Below, piece after piece: positions 45,793-54,730 of a stretch of DNA of 64,000 nucleotides. The translations under genes were made by a program, and so were the position numbers. Each line of letters opens with the position of its first letter. Positions within the stretch are counted from its first letter, which is position 1. The stretch comes from Ilumatobacteraceae bacterium. GTDB lineage: Bacteria > Actinomycetota > Acidimicrobiia > Acidimicrobiales > Ilumatobacteraceae. The notes under the pieces are model-generated. The model was not told where the DNA came from and searched no databases. It saw only the letters and a list, made by a program, of their open reading frames with translations. Location of the stretch: positions 1-64,000 of the forward strand of contig JAJTEQ010000001.1 of the NCBI GenBank assembly GCA_021298195.1, given 5' to 3'.

Positions 45793-47094
45793 TCACATCG
45801 TCTCGGGCTCGCCCGGTTCGTCGGCCGCGTCGGGCCCCCACGGTCGGGAGCCCGGATTCGGTCCCCGGTCCCGCAACACACTGGCCGGGTTGATCGCATC
45901 GCGTCCGAAACGATCCCGGATGCGATCGACGGCGGAACTGGCCGGCGACCAATCACGATCGGTGTCGGCCGTGGAACGCCGGCCGTCCTCGTCGGTCAGA
46001 TCCAGAAGCGACAGTTGCTCGACCGGCTCCACGAATCCGGACACCCCGACTCCCACCAATCGAACCCCGATGGAAGGGTCGATGACCTCGAGGATCTCGT
46101 CGAGGGCCCTCACCAACGCCGGCGCCGACGACACCGGAGACCCCGGCGTGACCGATCGGGTGATGTTCTCGAAGTTGGCGAAGCGAACCTTCAGGTGAAT
46201 GGTGCGTGCCGCCGAACCGTGTCGTCGCAATCGGGTCGCCACGGCGTCGGCCAGACGTACGACCTCGATTCGTATCGACTCGCGATCGGTGATGTCGGCC
46301 GCGAACGTCTCCTCGTGACTGATGGACTTCACGTCCCGCGTCGACTCCACCGGACGATGATCGATGCCGTTGGCGAGTTCGAACAGATGTCGTCCGGCGG
46401 ACCGGCCGACCGCCACCTCGAGCGCGTCACGACCCAGATCCACCAGATCACCCACACGACGAACCCCGATGCGATCCAGTTTCGCGAACGTGACCGGGCC
46501 GACGCCCCACAGAGCCTGGATCGGGAGAGGATGCAGGAACTCCAGCTCGGTCCCCGGAGCGATCTCGAGAACGCCGGGACCCGGCTGAATCCCCGTCGAG
46601 GTGACGACGGGCTTGGCGCGCTTGGAGGCCAACTTCGCGATGAACTTGGAGGCGGCCACACCCACGCTGCACGGCAGATCGAGTTCGTCGGTGATGCGGT
46701 TCCGGATGAGATGCCCGATGCTCGTCCCGTCACCGAACAGATTCCGCGAACCGGACACGTCGAGGAAAGCCTCGTCGAGAGCGATCGGCTCGATGTGCGG
46801 CGTGAAGTCCGCGAAGATTCCGTGCACCTGACGGCTCACCTCGGCGTACAGCGAGTGGTCACCCGCGAGGAACACCGCGTCGGGACACAATCGACGCGCC
46901 TTGGACGACGACATGGCCGAGAAGACCCCGTAACGACGAGCCTCGTAGTTCGCCGCCGCCACCACACCTCGCGCCCCGGACCCCCCGACAACCACCGGTC
47001 GACCGGCGAGTTCGGGATGTCGGCGCATCTCCACCGACACGTAGAAGGCGTCCATGTCGACGTGCAGGATGGTGCGAGGTGTCGGGGACGACAT
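45793..47094 (-). CDS. dinB: DNA polymerase IV (DinB)
   Basis: A 433-residue Y-family translesion polymerase. The palm motifs are LHVDMDAFYVSVE (catalytic Asp near residue 13) and LDEAFLDVS (second catalytic acid pair). The central fingers and little finger domains are present, and the beta-clamp motif EQLSLLDL lies in the last third. A Pro/Asp/Arg-rich tail follows. The start is the ATG at 47092-47094, 5 nt after the glycosyltransferase stop; the frame continues upstream only as a shadow. No SOS box was found in the short upstream sequence. Confidence 0.95.
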   Translation of the reverse strand: MSSPTPRTILHVDMDAFYVSVEMRRHPELAGRPVVVGGSGARGVVAAANYEARRYGVFSAMSSSKARRLCPDAVFLAGDHSLYAEVSRQVHGIFADFTPHIEPIALDEAFLDVSGSRNLFGDGTSIGHLIRNRITDELDLPCSVGVAASKFIAKLASKRAKPVVTSTGIQPGPGVLEIAPGTELEFLHPLPIQALWGVGPVTFAKLDRIGVRRVGDLVDLGRDALEVAVGRSAGRHLFELANGIDHRPVESTRDVKSISHEETFAADITDRESIRIEVVRLADAVATRLRRHGSAARTIHLKVRFANFENITRSVTPGSPVSSAPALVRALDEILEVIDPSIGVRLVGVGVSGFVEPVEQLSLLDLTDEDGRRSTADTDRDWSPASSAVDRIRDRFGRDAINPASVLRDRGPNPGSRPWGPDAADEPGEPETM

Positions 47095-47099
47095 GTCGT

Positions 47100-47852
47100 T
47101 CAACGACGTCGACCGAACCGGAGACGTCCGAGCAATCGATCGGTGAACCACAGTCGGTTCACCAAACCGAAGGCCTCGTTGATGATGTGGTGGCTCAACT
47201 TGCTCTCACCCACCACCCGATCGACGAAGGTGATCGGCACCTCCACGATGCGCGCGCCACTGCGCACCGCACGATGGGTCATCTCGATCTGGAATCCGTA
47301 TCCCTCGGCCCTCACCGAGCCCACGTCGATGCGCCGCAACAAGTGCGGGGAGTACGCCCGAAATCCACTGGTGGCGTCGTTCACCGCCAGACCGAGCATC
47401 CCGGCGGCGTATCGATTGCCCCATCGCGACAAGAACAAACGTAAGCGGGGCCAGTTCTCGATGCGGCCCCCGGGCACGTACCGACTTCCGAGCGACGCAT
47501 CGGCGCCGAGTTCGACGGCCGAGATCAGAGCGGGGAGATAGATCGGGTCGTGCGAGAGATCGGCGTCCATCTGAACGCAGATCCGATCACCCTCACGAAG
47601 AACCTCGGCGAATCCGGCTCGATACGCCGTTCCGAGACCGGACTTCACCGGACGACGCAACACGGTGATGTCTGCCCCGCACCGCTGCGCGAAGCGCTCG
47701 ACGATGTCCGCGGTCCCGTCGGGACTGGAATCGTCCACCACGAGAATCTCGACGTCGACGGCGGCACGAATGCCCTCGAGGAGGCGTTCGATGTTGCCGG
47801 CCTCGTTGTAGGTGGGAATCACCACCACCGCCCGACGACCGTTCGATTCCAC
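47100..47852 (-). CDS. Dolichol-phosphate mannosyltransferase-like GT2 (DPM1/Ppm1 type)
   Basis: A 250-residue GT2 enzyme with VVVIPTYNEAGNIERLLEGI, VVDDSSPDGTADIV, the DxD-type QMDADLSHDPIYLPAL, GSRYVPGGR and SGFRAYSPHLL. This pattern is that of DPM1 and of mycobacterial polyprenyl-monophosphomannose synthase. It probably transfers mannose from GDP-mannose to polyprenyl phosphate for mannosylation. No C-terminal membrane domain is present. Convergence with envelope glycosylation fits the PimB-like enzyme at 57295. Confidence 0.88.
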   Translation of the reverse strand: MESNGRRAVVVIPTYNEAGNIERLLEGIRAAVDVEILVVDDSSPDGTADIVERFAQRCGADITVLRRPVKSGLGTAYRAGFAEVLREGDRICVQMDADLSHDPIYLPALISAVELGADASLGSRYVPGGRIENWPRLRLFLSRWGNRYAAGMLGLAVNDATSGFRAYSPHLLRRIDVGSVRAEGYGFQIEMTHRAVRSGARIVEVPITFVDRVVGESKLSHHIINEAFGLVNRLWFTDRLLGRLRFGRRR

Positions 47853-47875
47853 GACGACGAGCCTACGATGTCGTC

Positions 47876-48139
47876 ATGGTGACCGAACGACCGCTTTCCG
47901 CACTTCCTTCACCGCTGGCTCGCGCCCTCGCGTTCGTGTCGATCCTCGTGGGCGGAGTGGCTGGTGCGCTGATCGGTTACGCCCTCGTCGACATCCAGGC
48001 CGAGAACGCCAGCGACGTCATCTTGGGCGTCGGTCTGCTGGTTGGCGCGATCGTCACGGCCGGGGGAACCGCGATCGTCGCCATCCTCGTCCTGCGAGCC
48101 ATCGGAGAATGGCGCACCATCGCCGGTCGCCCCCACTGA
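47876..48139 (+). CDS. Small two-helix membrane protein
   Basis: An 87-residue protein with two hydrophobic helices (LAFVSILVGGVAGALIGYALV and ILGVGLLVGAIVTAGGTAIVAILVL) and a basic C-terminus. No family recognised. Its TGA overlaps the ATG of the next gene (TGATG), which suggests coupling. Real-gene support: membrane pattern and overlap. Confidence 0.6.
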   Translation: MVTERPLSALPSPLARALAFVSILVGGVAGALIGYALVDIQAENASDVILGVGLLVGAIVTAGGTAIVAILVLRAIGEWRTIAGRPH

Positions 48140-48921
48140 TGGACGCACCCACGGATCTCGTCAACCTCGCCGCTCGATTGGCCCGCGAGGCCGGAGACAT
48201 GGTGGCGAACGGACGGCGCACCGGAGATCTCGGGGTCCGGACGAAGTCCACGGCCACCGACATGGTGACCCGCTGGGACTCGGCGTCCGAATCTCTCATC
48301 GTCGACGCTCTTCGCGCCGCGCGACCCCGCGACGGCATCGTCGGGGAGGAAGGTTCGCGGGTCGACGGCACCTCGGGCATCGACTGGTACGTCGATCCCA
48401 TCGACGGAACGACCAACTTCCTCTACGGACTGGGTGGCTACGCGGTCTCCATCGCCGCCGCGGATTCGACGGGCCCCGTGGCCGGAGCCGTCTTCGTGCC
48501 GGCATCGCGCGAGCTCTTCACCGCCGCCCGGGGTCGTGGCGCTTTCCTCGGCTCGACTCCCATCACGTGCTCGACCAGCACGACACTCGACACCGCCCTG
48601 GTGGCCACCGGATTCTCGTACGACTCCGACCATCGGCGCGTCCAAGGATCACGTGTCGGCGCGATGCTCCCTCACGTTCGGGACATACGTCGGCTCGGGG
48701 CAGCGGCGATCGACTTGTGCCATGTCGCGTGCGGCCGAGTGGACGCGTACTTCGAGGAGCATCTCCAAGCCTGGGATCTCGCCGCCGGCCTGTTGATCGC
48801 CACCGAGGCCGGAGCCCGTGCATCCGATTTCGCCGGCGGTGCGGTGAAACCGAGCGAGACGGTCGTGTGCGCACCGGGCATTCACACGGCGCTCCTCGAA
48901 CATCTGCAACGAACAGCCTGA
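48139..48921 (+). CDS. Inositol monophosphatase family protein
   Basis: A 260-residue lithium-sensitive type phosphatase with the metal motifs IVGEEGS, WYVDPIDGTTNFLYGLGGYAVSIAA and the C-terminal QAWDLAAGLLIATEAG. It may dephosphorylate inositol-1-phosphate (for phosphatidylinositol and mannosides), histidinol phosphate or another sugar phosphate; the sequence does not decide. Starts in the TGATG overlap. Confidence 0.92.
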   Translation: MDAPTDLVNLAARLAREAGDMVANGRRTGDLGVRTKSTATDMVTRWDSASESLIVDALRAARPRDGIVGEEGSRVDGTSGIDWYVDPIDGTTNFLYGLGGYAVSIAAADSTGPVAGAVFVPASRELFTAARGRGAFLGSTPITCSTSTTLDTALVATGFSYDSDHRRVQGSRVGAMLPHVRDIRRLGAAAIDLCHVACGRVDAYFEEHLQAWDLAAGLLIATEAGARASDFAGGAVKPSETVVCAPGIHTALLEHLQRTA

Positions 48922-48967
48922 ATCGACGAGGCGCCCGTCGACCCCCGCGATCGGGCAAGATAGAGGG

Positions 48968-49648
48968 GTGGGCACCCGAATCCTGGCGGTCGAAGACGAC
49001 GAGCGCATCCGCACCGCCGTGAGACTGGCCCTGGAGGACGAGGGTTGGATCGTCGACGAAGCCGCCAGCGGTGAGGAAGCCGTCGTCATCTTCCTGCGCG
49101 AACCCGCCGACGTCGTTTTGATCGACATCATGCTGCCCGGCATCGACGGATTCGAACTGTGTCGAACCATTCGGCGTTCGAGCGACGTCCCCATCGTCAT
49201 GGTCACGGCTCGTGCCGACACGCACGACGTGGTGGCCGGACTCGAGGCGGGGGCCGACGACTATCTGACGAAGCCCTTCGCCCCCAAGGAACTCTCGGCC
49301 CGTATTCGCGCGTTGTTGCGCCGAGCTCGTCCGGCGCACCCCGCTCATCCCAAGCTGGTGTTCGGAGATCTCGAGGTGATACCCGACGAGGGCAAGGTGG
49401 TGCGCGGTGGCACCGAGATCCATCTCACCAAGACCGAGTTTCGTCTGTTGTGCGAGTTGGCGCAGAGCCCCGGAAAGGTGTTCAGTCGGGAGCAGTTGCT
49501 GGATCACGTGTGGGGATACGGATACTTCGGAGACGGACGTCTCGTCGACGTCCACGTTCGTCGACTGCGCACGAAGGTCGAACTCGATCCGGCGAATCCC
49601 CGCCACGTCGTGACGGTGCGCGGTCTCGGCTACCGACTGCAGGCCTGA
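48968..49648 (+). CDS. mtrA: MtrA-like OmpR-family response regulator
   Basis: A 226-residue regulator: receiver domain with the phosphoacceptor Asp53 in VVLIDIMLPG, the conserved Thr in VMVTARAD and Lys in LTKPF, and an OmpR-type winged helix (about 128-224) ending VTVRGLGYRLQA. It is followed by a sensor kinase and a GerMN lipoprotein, the layout of mtrA-mtrB-lpqB. GTG start at 48968. Likely controls envelope and division genes; targets in this genome are not known. Confidence 0.82.
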   Translation: MGTRILAVEDDERIRTAVRLALEDEGWIVDEAASGEEAVVIFLREPADVVLIDIMLPGIDGFELCRTIRRSSDVPIVMVTARADTHDVVAGLEAGADDYLTKPFAPKELSARIRALLRRARPAHPAHPKLVFGDLEVIPDEGKVVRGGTEIHLTKTEFRLLCELAQSPGKVFSREQLLDHVWGYGYFGDGRLVDVHVRRLRTKVELDPANPRHVVTVRGLGYRLQA

Positions 49649-49653
49649 CGACC

Positions 49654-51114
49654 GTGGAGGCCGTCGACGCCCCGGACCCGGCCGATCGCAACCGCCGTCC
49701 GGAACGACGAGCGCGCCGCGGACGGCGACGATCGTTCGGATTGCGCACCCGCATCCTGGCCACCTTCGGTCTCGGAAGTTTGGTGCTGTCCACGTTCCTC
49801 GCGCTGTCCACCTACAACTTCACGCGATCGAACCTGGTGAACGAACGGGAATCGACCGCGATCACCAAGGTGTACCAGGAGGCCGGGCGACTGCAGTCCG
49901 ATCTGACCTCGAACCCCACGAACGTGCAGGCCGCGATCGAGCGACTCGGGGCCGAACGCCCCCTCGTCTACTTCCGAGGCACGTGGACGGGCGACGACGC
50001 ACGATTCTCCTCCGCCGCGATTCCGGCATCGATGCTCAACGCCGTGCTCGACGAACGACGGCCGTCGGTGATGCGCACCGAAGTCGATGGTGAACTCGTG
50101 ATCCTGATCGGTGTTCCGCTCACCGACGTCGACGGTGCCTACTTCGGGTTTCCCACCATCGACGACATCCGATCGACGCTGAACAGCGTCGGCCTGGCGT
50201 TGATCTTCGCCGCCGGGATCACCACTCTCGTCGGCATCGTCCTCGGAGCCATCGCCGCGTCGCGAGCCGTGCGTCCCCTCGTGGCCGCCAGTCAGGCGGC
50301 CCAGGCCATCGCCGGAGGTCGGCTGGACACGCGCCTCGTCGACTCGAACGATCCCGATCTCGCCGCCCTCACCACCTCCTTCAACGCCATGGCCATGGCC
50401 CTCGAACAACGCGTCGAACGCGACACCCGCTTCACCTCCGACGTGAGCCACGAACTTCGATCACCCCTGCAGACCCTCAAGGCTTCGGTCGAGGTGATGC
50501 AGGCCCGTCGCGACGAACTACCGGAACGAACCCGAGCGGCCCTCGATTTGATGGTCGCCGACGTCGCTCGTTTCCAGGGTTTGGTCGAGGATCTGCTCGA
50601 GATCTCCCGCCTCGACGCCGGAGGCGTGAAACTGGTGGTCGAAGAGCTTCTGGTCGGCGAGTTCGTCCGCCAAGCCGTGGGCATCAGCAGCGCCGCCGAA
50701 ACACCGGTGCGCGTGGCCCCCGACGCCGAGGACGTGATCATCCGCGGGGATCGACGTCGATTGGCCCGCGTCATCGCGAATCTCATCGACAACGGCCGCT
50801 CCTACGGCGGCGGTGAGATGGAAGTGAACGTGTTCGTCCCCGACGACGAGGACGGCGAACCGATCACCCAAATCTGGATCACGGTCGAGGATCGGGGGCC
50901 CGGTGTGGCACCCAGCGAGCGCGAACTCATCTTCGAACGTTTCGCTCGCGGTGGAGTCGCTGGACGACGAAGTGGCTCGGAGGGGGCCGGACTCGGTCTG
51001 GCTCTCGTGGACGAGCACGTCCGCCTGCACCGCGGGCGAGTCTGGGTGGACGATCGCCCCGACGGTCTCGAAGGAGCACGTTTCGTCATCGAACTACCGG
51101 CGGAGCGATCGTGA
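49654..51114 (+). CDS. mtrB: MtrB-like sensor histidine kinase
   Basis: A 486-residue kinase: a short basic N-terminus, membrane helix (FGLGSLVLSTFLALSTYNF), extracytoplasmic domain of about 130 residues, second helix (LALIFAAGITTLVGIVLG), HAMP, HisKA with DVSHELRSPLQTLK (His about 266), and HATPase with N box LIDNGRS, VEDRGPGV, FERFAR and GAGLGLALV. The GTG start lies 5 nt after the regulator stop. Its last codons overlap the lipoprotein gene. Confidence 0.85.
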   Translation: MEAVDAPDPADRNRRPERRARRGRRRSFGLRTRILATFGLGSLVLSTFLALSTYNFTRSNLVNERESTAITKVYQEAGRLQSDLTSNPTNVQAAIERLGAERPLVYFRGTWTGDDARFSSAAIPASMLNAVLDERRPSVMRTEVDGELVILIGVPLTDVDGAYFGFPTIDDIRSTLNSVGLALIFAAGITTLVGIVLGAIAASRAVRPLVAASQAAQAIAGGRLDTRLVDSNDPDLAALTTSFNAMAMALEQRVERDTRFTSDVSHELRSPLQTLKASVEVMQARRDELPERTRAALDLMVADVARFQGLVEDLLEISRLDAGGVKLVVEELLVGEFVRQAVGISSAAETPVRVAPDAEDVIIRGDRRRLARVIANLIDNGRSYGGGEMEVNVFVPDDEDGEPITQIWITVEDRGPGVAPSERELIFERFARGGVAGRRSGSEGAGLGLALVDEHVRLHRGRVWVDDRPDGLEGARFVIELPAERS

Positions 51115-51728
51115 GGAAGCGAACGTTCGATCGCGCGTTGGCCGTCGGTCTCGCCGTCGCCGCGCTCACGGCGTGCGCGCTCGATGCCGAGTCGACCCCG
51201 CGGCCGATCGCCGAGGATCCGTTGCGCGTCGACGACGATGTCGCCGGATCCGAGAACCCGACGACCGGAATCGGCCGCGTCTATCTGCAGCGCTCCGACG
51301 CATCGGGGACCGCCGTCCTCGTCGCGGTCCAGCGGGATCTCAGCCTCGACCCGACCGCGGCGATGCGCGTCCTCCTCGACGGACCGACCGACGACGAACA
51401 GGATTCCGGATTGCGAACCGCGATTCCCCGCGACACGCGACTGCTCTCCACCGGCTTCGTGGCCTCGGGCACCGTGGAGGTGAACATCACCTCGTCGATC
51501 TTTTCGGCGACCGGCGGCGACTTGGTGGGTGCCGTGGCCCAGATCGTGTTCACGCTCGTCGACATCGAGGGAATCGAGCGCGTCGCACTCGTCGTCGACG
51601 GCGAAACCACCGAATGGCCCCGCGGTGACGGAACGTTGACGTCGCGCCCGTTGACCGAGTTCGACTTTCCCAGCTTGGCCCTCAGTTCCCAGCCCGATTA
51701 CCCCGCCATCGTCGAAGTCGTTCGCTGA
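51111..51728 (+). CDS. GerMN-domain lipoprotein (short LpqB-like)
   Basis: A 205-residue protein whose signal sequence ends in LTAC (lipid Cys at residue 22), so it is a predicted lipoprotein. The GerMN domain (about 55-165) includes GIGRVYLQ, AMRVLLDGPTDDE and VEVNITSSIF. LpqB of mycobacteria is about three times longer with a C-terminal beta-propeller; here that part is absent. It overlaps the kinase gene (GTGA) and probably modulates it. Confidence 0.82.
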   Translation: MRKRTFDRALAVGLAVAALTACALDAESTPRPIAEDPLRVDDDVAGSENPTTGIGRVYLQRSDASGTAVLVAVQRDLSLDPTAAMRVLLDGPTDDEQDSGLRTAIPRDTRLLSTGFVASGTVEVNITSSIFSATGGDLVGAVAQIVFTLVDIEGIERVALVVDGETTEWPRGDGTLTSRPLTEFDFPSLALSSQPDYPAIVEVVR

Positions 51729-51755
51729 ACGCCCCGGAGGATCGAGAACACCTCG

Positions 51756-52790
51756 TCAGCCGAAGAAGATGCTGGCGACGTCGCGATAGAGGTCGAGATC
51801 CACCGTGCGAGCGCGACCATCGACGTCGGCGAGCGGAACGGTGACGACCTTCGAGCATCGCAACGCCACCATCGCCCCGAAGTCACCGCGATGGATCGCC
51901 TCGACGGCCGCCACCCCGAATCTCGTCGACAACACCCGGTCGTACGCCGACGGGGTGCCGCCCCGCTGCACGTGACCGATCTGAACCACGCGCGCCTCGA
52001 AACCCGTTCGTTCCTCGATCTCCCGGGCGATCTCGACGCTCACGCCCCCGAGTCGGGGACGACCGATGTGGTCCGTCTCGTACGCGGGTACGGGCATGGT
52101 CCCGGGAATCGGGTGGGCTCCCTCGGCGACCACGACGATCGACGCGTACCGACCACGTCGGTGACGAGCCGCCACCACCTCGGAGACGCTCGCGATGTCG
52201 AAGGGGACCTCGGGAATCAAGATCACGGTCGCCCCACCGGCCATACCGGCGTAGGTGGCGATCCAGCCGGTGTCACGCCCCATCACCTCCACCACCATCA
52301 CTCGGTCGTGACTCTCGGCCGTGGTGTGCAAACGATCGATGGCATCGGTGGCGATCTGCACCGCGGTGTGGAAACCGAACGTGATGTCGGTGCCCGTCAC
52401 GTCGTTGTCGATCGTCTTGGGCACCCCGACGATGGGCAGGCCGGTCTCGGCCACCAACTTGGCCGCCACGGCCAGGGATCCGTTGCCGCCGATCACGACC
52501 AGGGCGTCCAATCGCTGCTCGGCGAAACAGGCCCGGACCCGTTCCACCCCGTCGGGGCGATCGTAGGGACTTCCACGACGAGTGCCGATGACCGTTCCAC
52601 CTCGGGGAAGCAGGCCGCGCACGCTGGCCACGTCGAGTCGCACGAACCGTTGATCCATGACGCCATCCCACGAGTCGAGAAACCCCCACACCTCGTCTCC
52701 GTGCCCCACCTCACCGGCGCGAACGATGGCGCGGATGACGGCGTTGAGTCCGGGGCAGTCGCCTCCGCCGGTCAGCACACCGATTCGCAT
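51756..52790 (-). CDS. pfkA: 6-phosphofructokinase
   Basis: A 344-residue PfkA-type enzyme with GVLTGGGDCPGLNAVIRA, GTRRGSPYD, GVPKTIDNDVTGTD (substrate Asp), MGRDTGWIA and GHVQRGGTPSAYDR. The nucleotide-site motif is IGGNGSL: the GGDGS of E. coli is GGNGS here. The Gly after this residue points to ATP rather than PPi as the donor, as established for the family, but the Asn is unusual. Divergent from the following small membrane gene; 95 nt in between. Confidence 0.92.
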   Translation of the reverse strand: MRIGVLTGGGDCPGLNAVIRAIVRAGEVGHGDEVWGFLDSWDGVMDQRFVRLDVASVRGLLPRGGTVIGTRRGSPYDRPDGVERVRACFAEQRLDALVVIGGNGSLAVAAKLVAETGLPIVGVPKTIDNDVTGTDITFGFHTAVQIATDAIDRLHTTAESHDRVMVVEVMGRDTGWIATYAGMAGGATVILIPEVPFDIASVSEVVAARHRRGRYASIVVVAEGAHPIPGTMPVPAYETDHIGRPRLGGVSVEIAREIEERTGFEARVVQIGHVQRGGTPSAYDRVLSTRFGVAAVEAIHRGDFGAMVALRCSKVVTVPLADVDGRARTVDLDLYRDVASIFFG

Positions 52791-52886
52791 GTTCCGAGCC
52801 TAAGCGGTGGGGAGGTCGCCACACCGGGCGACCATCCCACGATGACGGTTGTGCCGGACGTGGTCGACGCGTGGAAGGATGTCGTC

Positions 52887-53234
52887 ATGGCATGGGATGC
52901 ATCTCGTACGGTTCCTTGGGGACGACTCGTGCGCGAGTGGTTGGTGTACGTGGCCGTGATGGCGGTGGTGTTCGTTCTCTTCCTGCGCGACACGGTGACC
53001 ACCGGTTCGGTCGTCGGATTGCTGGCCTCATTGCCCATGTACCTGTTGGCCGGATTCGTTCTGGCCAAGTTCGGCTATCAACGCAAGACGTTGCGCGACC
53101 TGAAATCCGCGGCCCGCCCGACCCCCACCACGTCGTCCACCACGTCGACGGCCACCCGGTCCAAGCCGGCTCGCACCAGTCGCACCTCCACCGGACCGTC
53201 GCAACATCGTCCGAAGAACAAGCGCAAGCGGTGA
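52887..53234 (+). CDS. Small membrane protein with basic tail
   Basis: A 115-residue protein: one or two membrane helices (REWLVYVAVMAVVFVLFLRD and VVGLLASLPMYLLAGFVLAKFGY), then a Thr/Ser/Pro/Lys-rich tail ending in PKNKRKR. ATG at 52887-52889 with GGAAGGA upstream. No function recognised. Its stop overlaps the glpK start as TGATG. Confidence 0.65.
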   Translation: MAWDASRTVPWGRLVREWLVYVAVMAVVFVLFLRDTVTTGSVVGLLASLPMYLLAGFVLAKFGYQRKTLRDLKSAARPTPTTSSTTSTATRSKPARTSRTSTGPSQHRPKNKRKR

Positions 53235-54730
53235 TGAGCGACTCCTACGTGTTGGCCATCGACGCCGGCACGACCGGTGTGCGATGTCGTGCCGTGCATG
53301 CCGATGGTCGACCGAGTGTCTCGTCCTATCGCGAGTTCACCCAACACTTTCCCGAGCCCGGACGAGTCGAGCACGATGCCGCCGAGATTTGGAACGCCGT
53401 GCGGATCACGTTCGCCGAGGTCGTGGCCAGCCAAGGGACACCCGCGGCCATCGGCATCACGAATCAACGCGAGACCGTGGTGGCATGGAACCGCTCGACC
53501 GGTGAGGTCCACGGTCGGGCCATCGTGTGGCAGGACCGCCGCACCGCCGACCTCTGCGAGCGACTCACGAACGCCGGCGCGCTCGAAACCGTGCGATCCC
53601 TCAGTGGACTCGTGCTCGATCCGTACTTCTCGGGGACCAAGATCGCGTGGATGCTCGCGAACGGTGTCCCCCGCCACCCCGACGTCGTTTTCGGAACCAT
53701 CGACAGCTGGATTCTCTGGAACCTGACCGGTGGCGAGGTGCTGGCCACCGATCCGTCGAACGCGAGTCGCACGATGTTGTTCGACATCCGATCACTTCGC
53801 TGGAGCGACACCCTCGGAGATCTTCTGGGCGTTCCGATCGCCAACCTGCCCGAGGTTCGACCGTCCAGCGGTCGTCTCGGGGTCACCCGGGCCGAGGGTT
53901 TGCCCTCGGGAGTTCCGGTGTCGGGAATCGCCGGCGATCAACAGGCCGCGCTGTTCGGCCAAGCGTGCTTCCGTCCGGGCATGGCCAAGAACACCTACGG
54001 CACGGGAAGCTTCGTGCTGATGAACATCGGGGACCGTTGCCCCGACCCCTCCCCCGGACTGCTGACGACGGTGGCGTGGTCCATCGCCGATTCCCACGGC
54101 ACGGTCGAAACCTCCTACGCACTGGAAGGCTCGATCTTCGTCACGGGTGCCGCCGTTCAATGGTTGCGCGACGGTCTGGGGATCATCGGCTCGTCGTCGG
54201 AGATCGGGCCGTTGGCATCGACCGTCGTCGACAGTGGCGGAGTTTTCGTCGTTCCGGCCTTCACCGGTCTCGGAAGCCCATGGTGGGACCCGTACGCTCG
54301 CGGAAGCATCATCGGCATCACGCGCGGCTCGACTCGTGCGCACATCGCCCGTGCCGTGGTCGAGGCCATGGCGTTGCAAACCCGTGACGCGATCGGGGCG
54401 ATGGAGTCGGCGAGCGGACGACGCATCGAGGATCTTCGCGTCGACGGCGGGGCCTCGGTGATGGATCTGCTTCTGCGACTCCAGGCCGATCAACTCGGAA
54501 TCACGGTTCGACGTCCCGTGGATCAGGAGACGACCGCCCTGGGCGCCGCGTACCTCGCCGGTTTGGCCGAAGGCGTATGGCCCTCGTTGGACGCCATCAG
54601 CCGAAGGTGGCGCACCGACGCCGTGGTCGAGGCGCATCCCGTGGGATCACCCGAGCGGGTCGCCGCCGATGCACTGCACGCCCAGTGGCTGCGAGCCGTC
54701 GAGCGGTCCCGCCATTGGGCCGATCACTGA
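53234..54730 (+). CDS. glpK: Glycerol kinase (FGGY family)
   Basis: A 498-residue carbohydrate kinase with AIDAGTTGVRCRA, GITNQRETVVAWNRSTGE, IVWQDRRTADLCE, the catalytic-base segment SGIAGDQQAALFGQ, NTYGTGSFVLMNIG and the C-terminal RVDGGASVMDLLLRLQADQLGI. These are the motifs of glycerol kinase rather than xylulokinase. It makes glycerol 3-phosphate for lipids or catabolism; no glpF or glpD is next to it. Ends 7 nt inside the convergent ACT gene. Confidence 0.92.
   Translation: MSDSYVLAIDAGTTGVRCRAVHADGRPSVSSYREFTQHFPEPGRVEHDAAEIWNAVRITFAEVVASQGTPAAIGITNQRETVVAWNRSTGEVHGRAIVWQDRRTADLCERLTNAGALETVRSLSGLVLDPYFSGTKIAWMLANGVPRHPDVVFGTIDSWILWNLTGGEVLATDPSNASRTMLFDIRSLRWSDTLGDLLGVPIANLPEVRPSSGRLGVTRAEGLPSGVPVSGIAGDQQAALFGQACFRPGMAKNTYGTGSFVLMNIGDRCPDPSPGLLTTVAWSIADSHGTVETSYALEGSIFVTGAAVQWLRDGLGIIGSSSEIGPLASTVVDSGGVFVVPAFTGLGSPWWDPYARGSIIGITRGSTRAHIARAVVEAMALQTRDAIGAMESASGRRIEDLRVDGGASVMDLLLRLQADQLGITVRRPVDQETTALGAAYLAGLAEGVWPSLDAISRRWRTDAVVEAHPVGSPERVAADALHAQWLRAVERSRHWADH

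Noticed and set aside
45727-47200. LexA/SOS box before dinB
   Set aside because: No CTG-N10-CAG or actinobacterial GAAC-N4-GTTC type site was found close to the dinB start.
51756-52790. PPi-dependent phosphofructokinase
   Set aside because: The residue after the Asn in GGNGS is Gly, as in ATP-dependent enzymes, not Asp.
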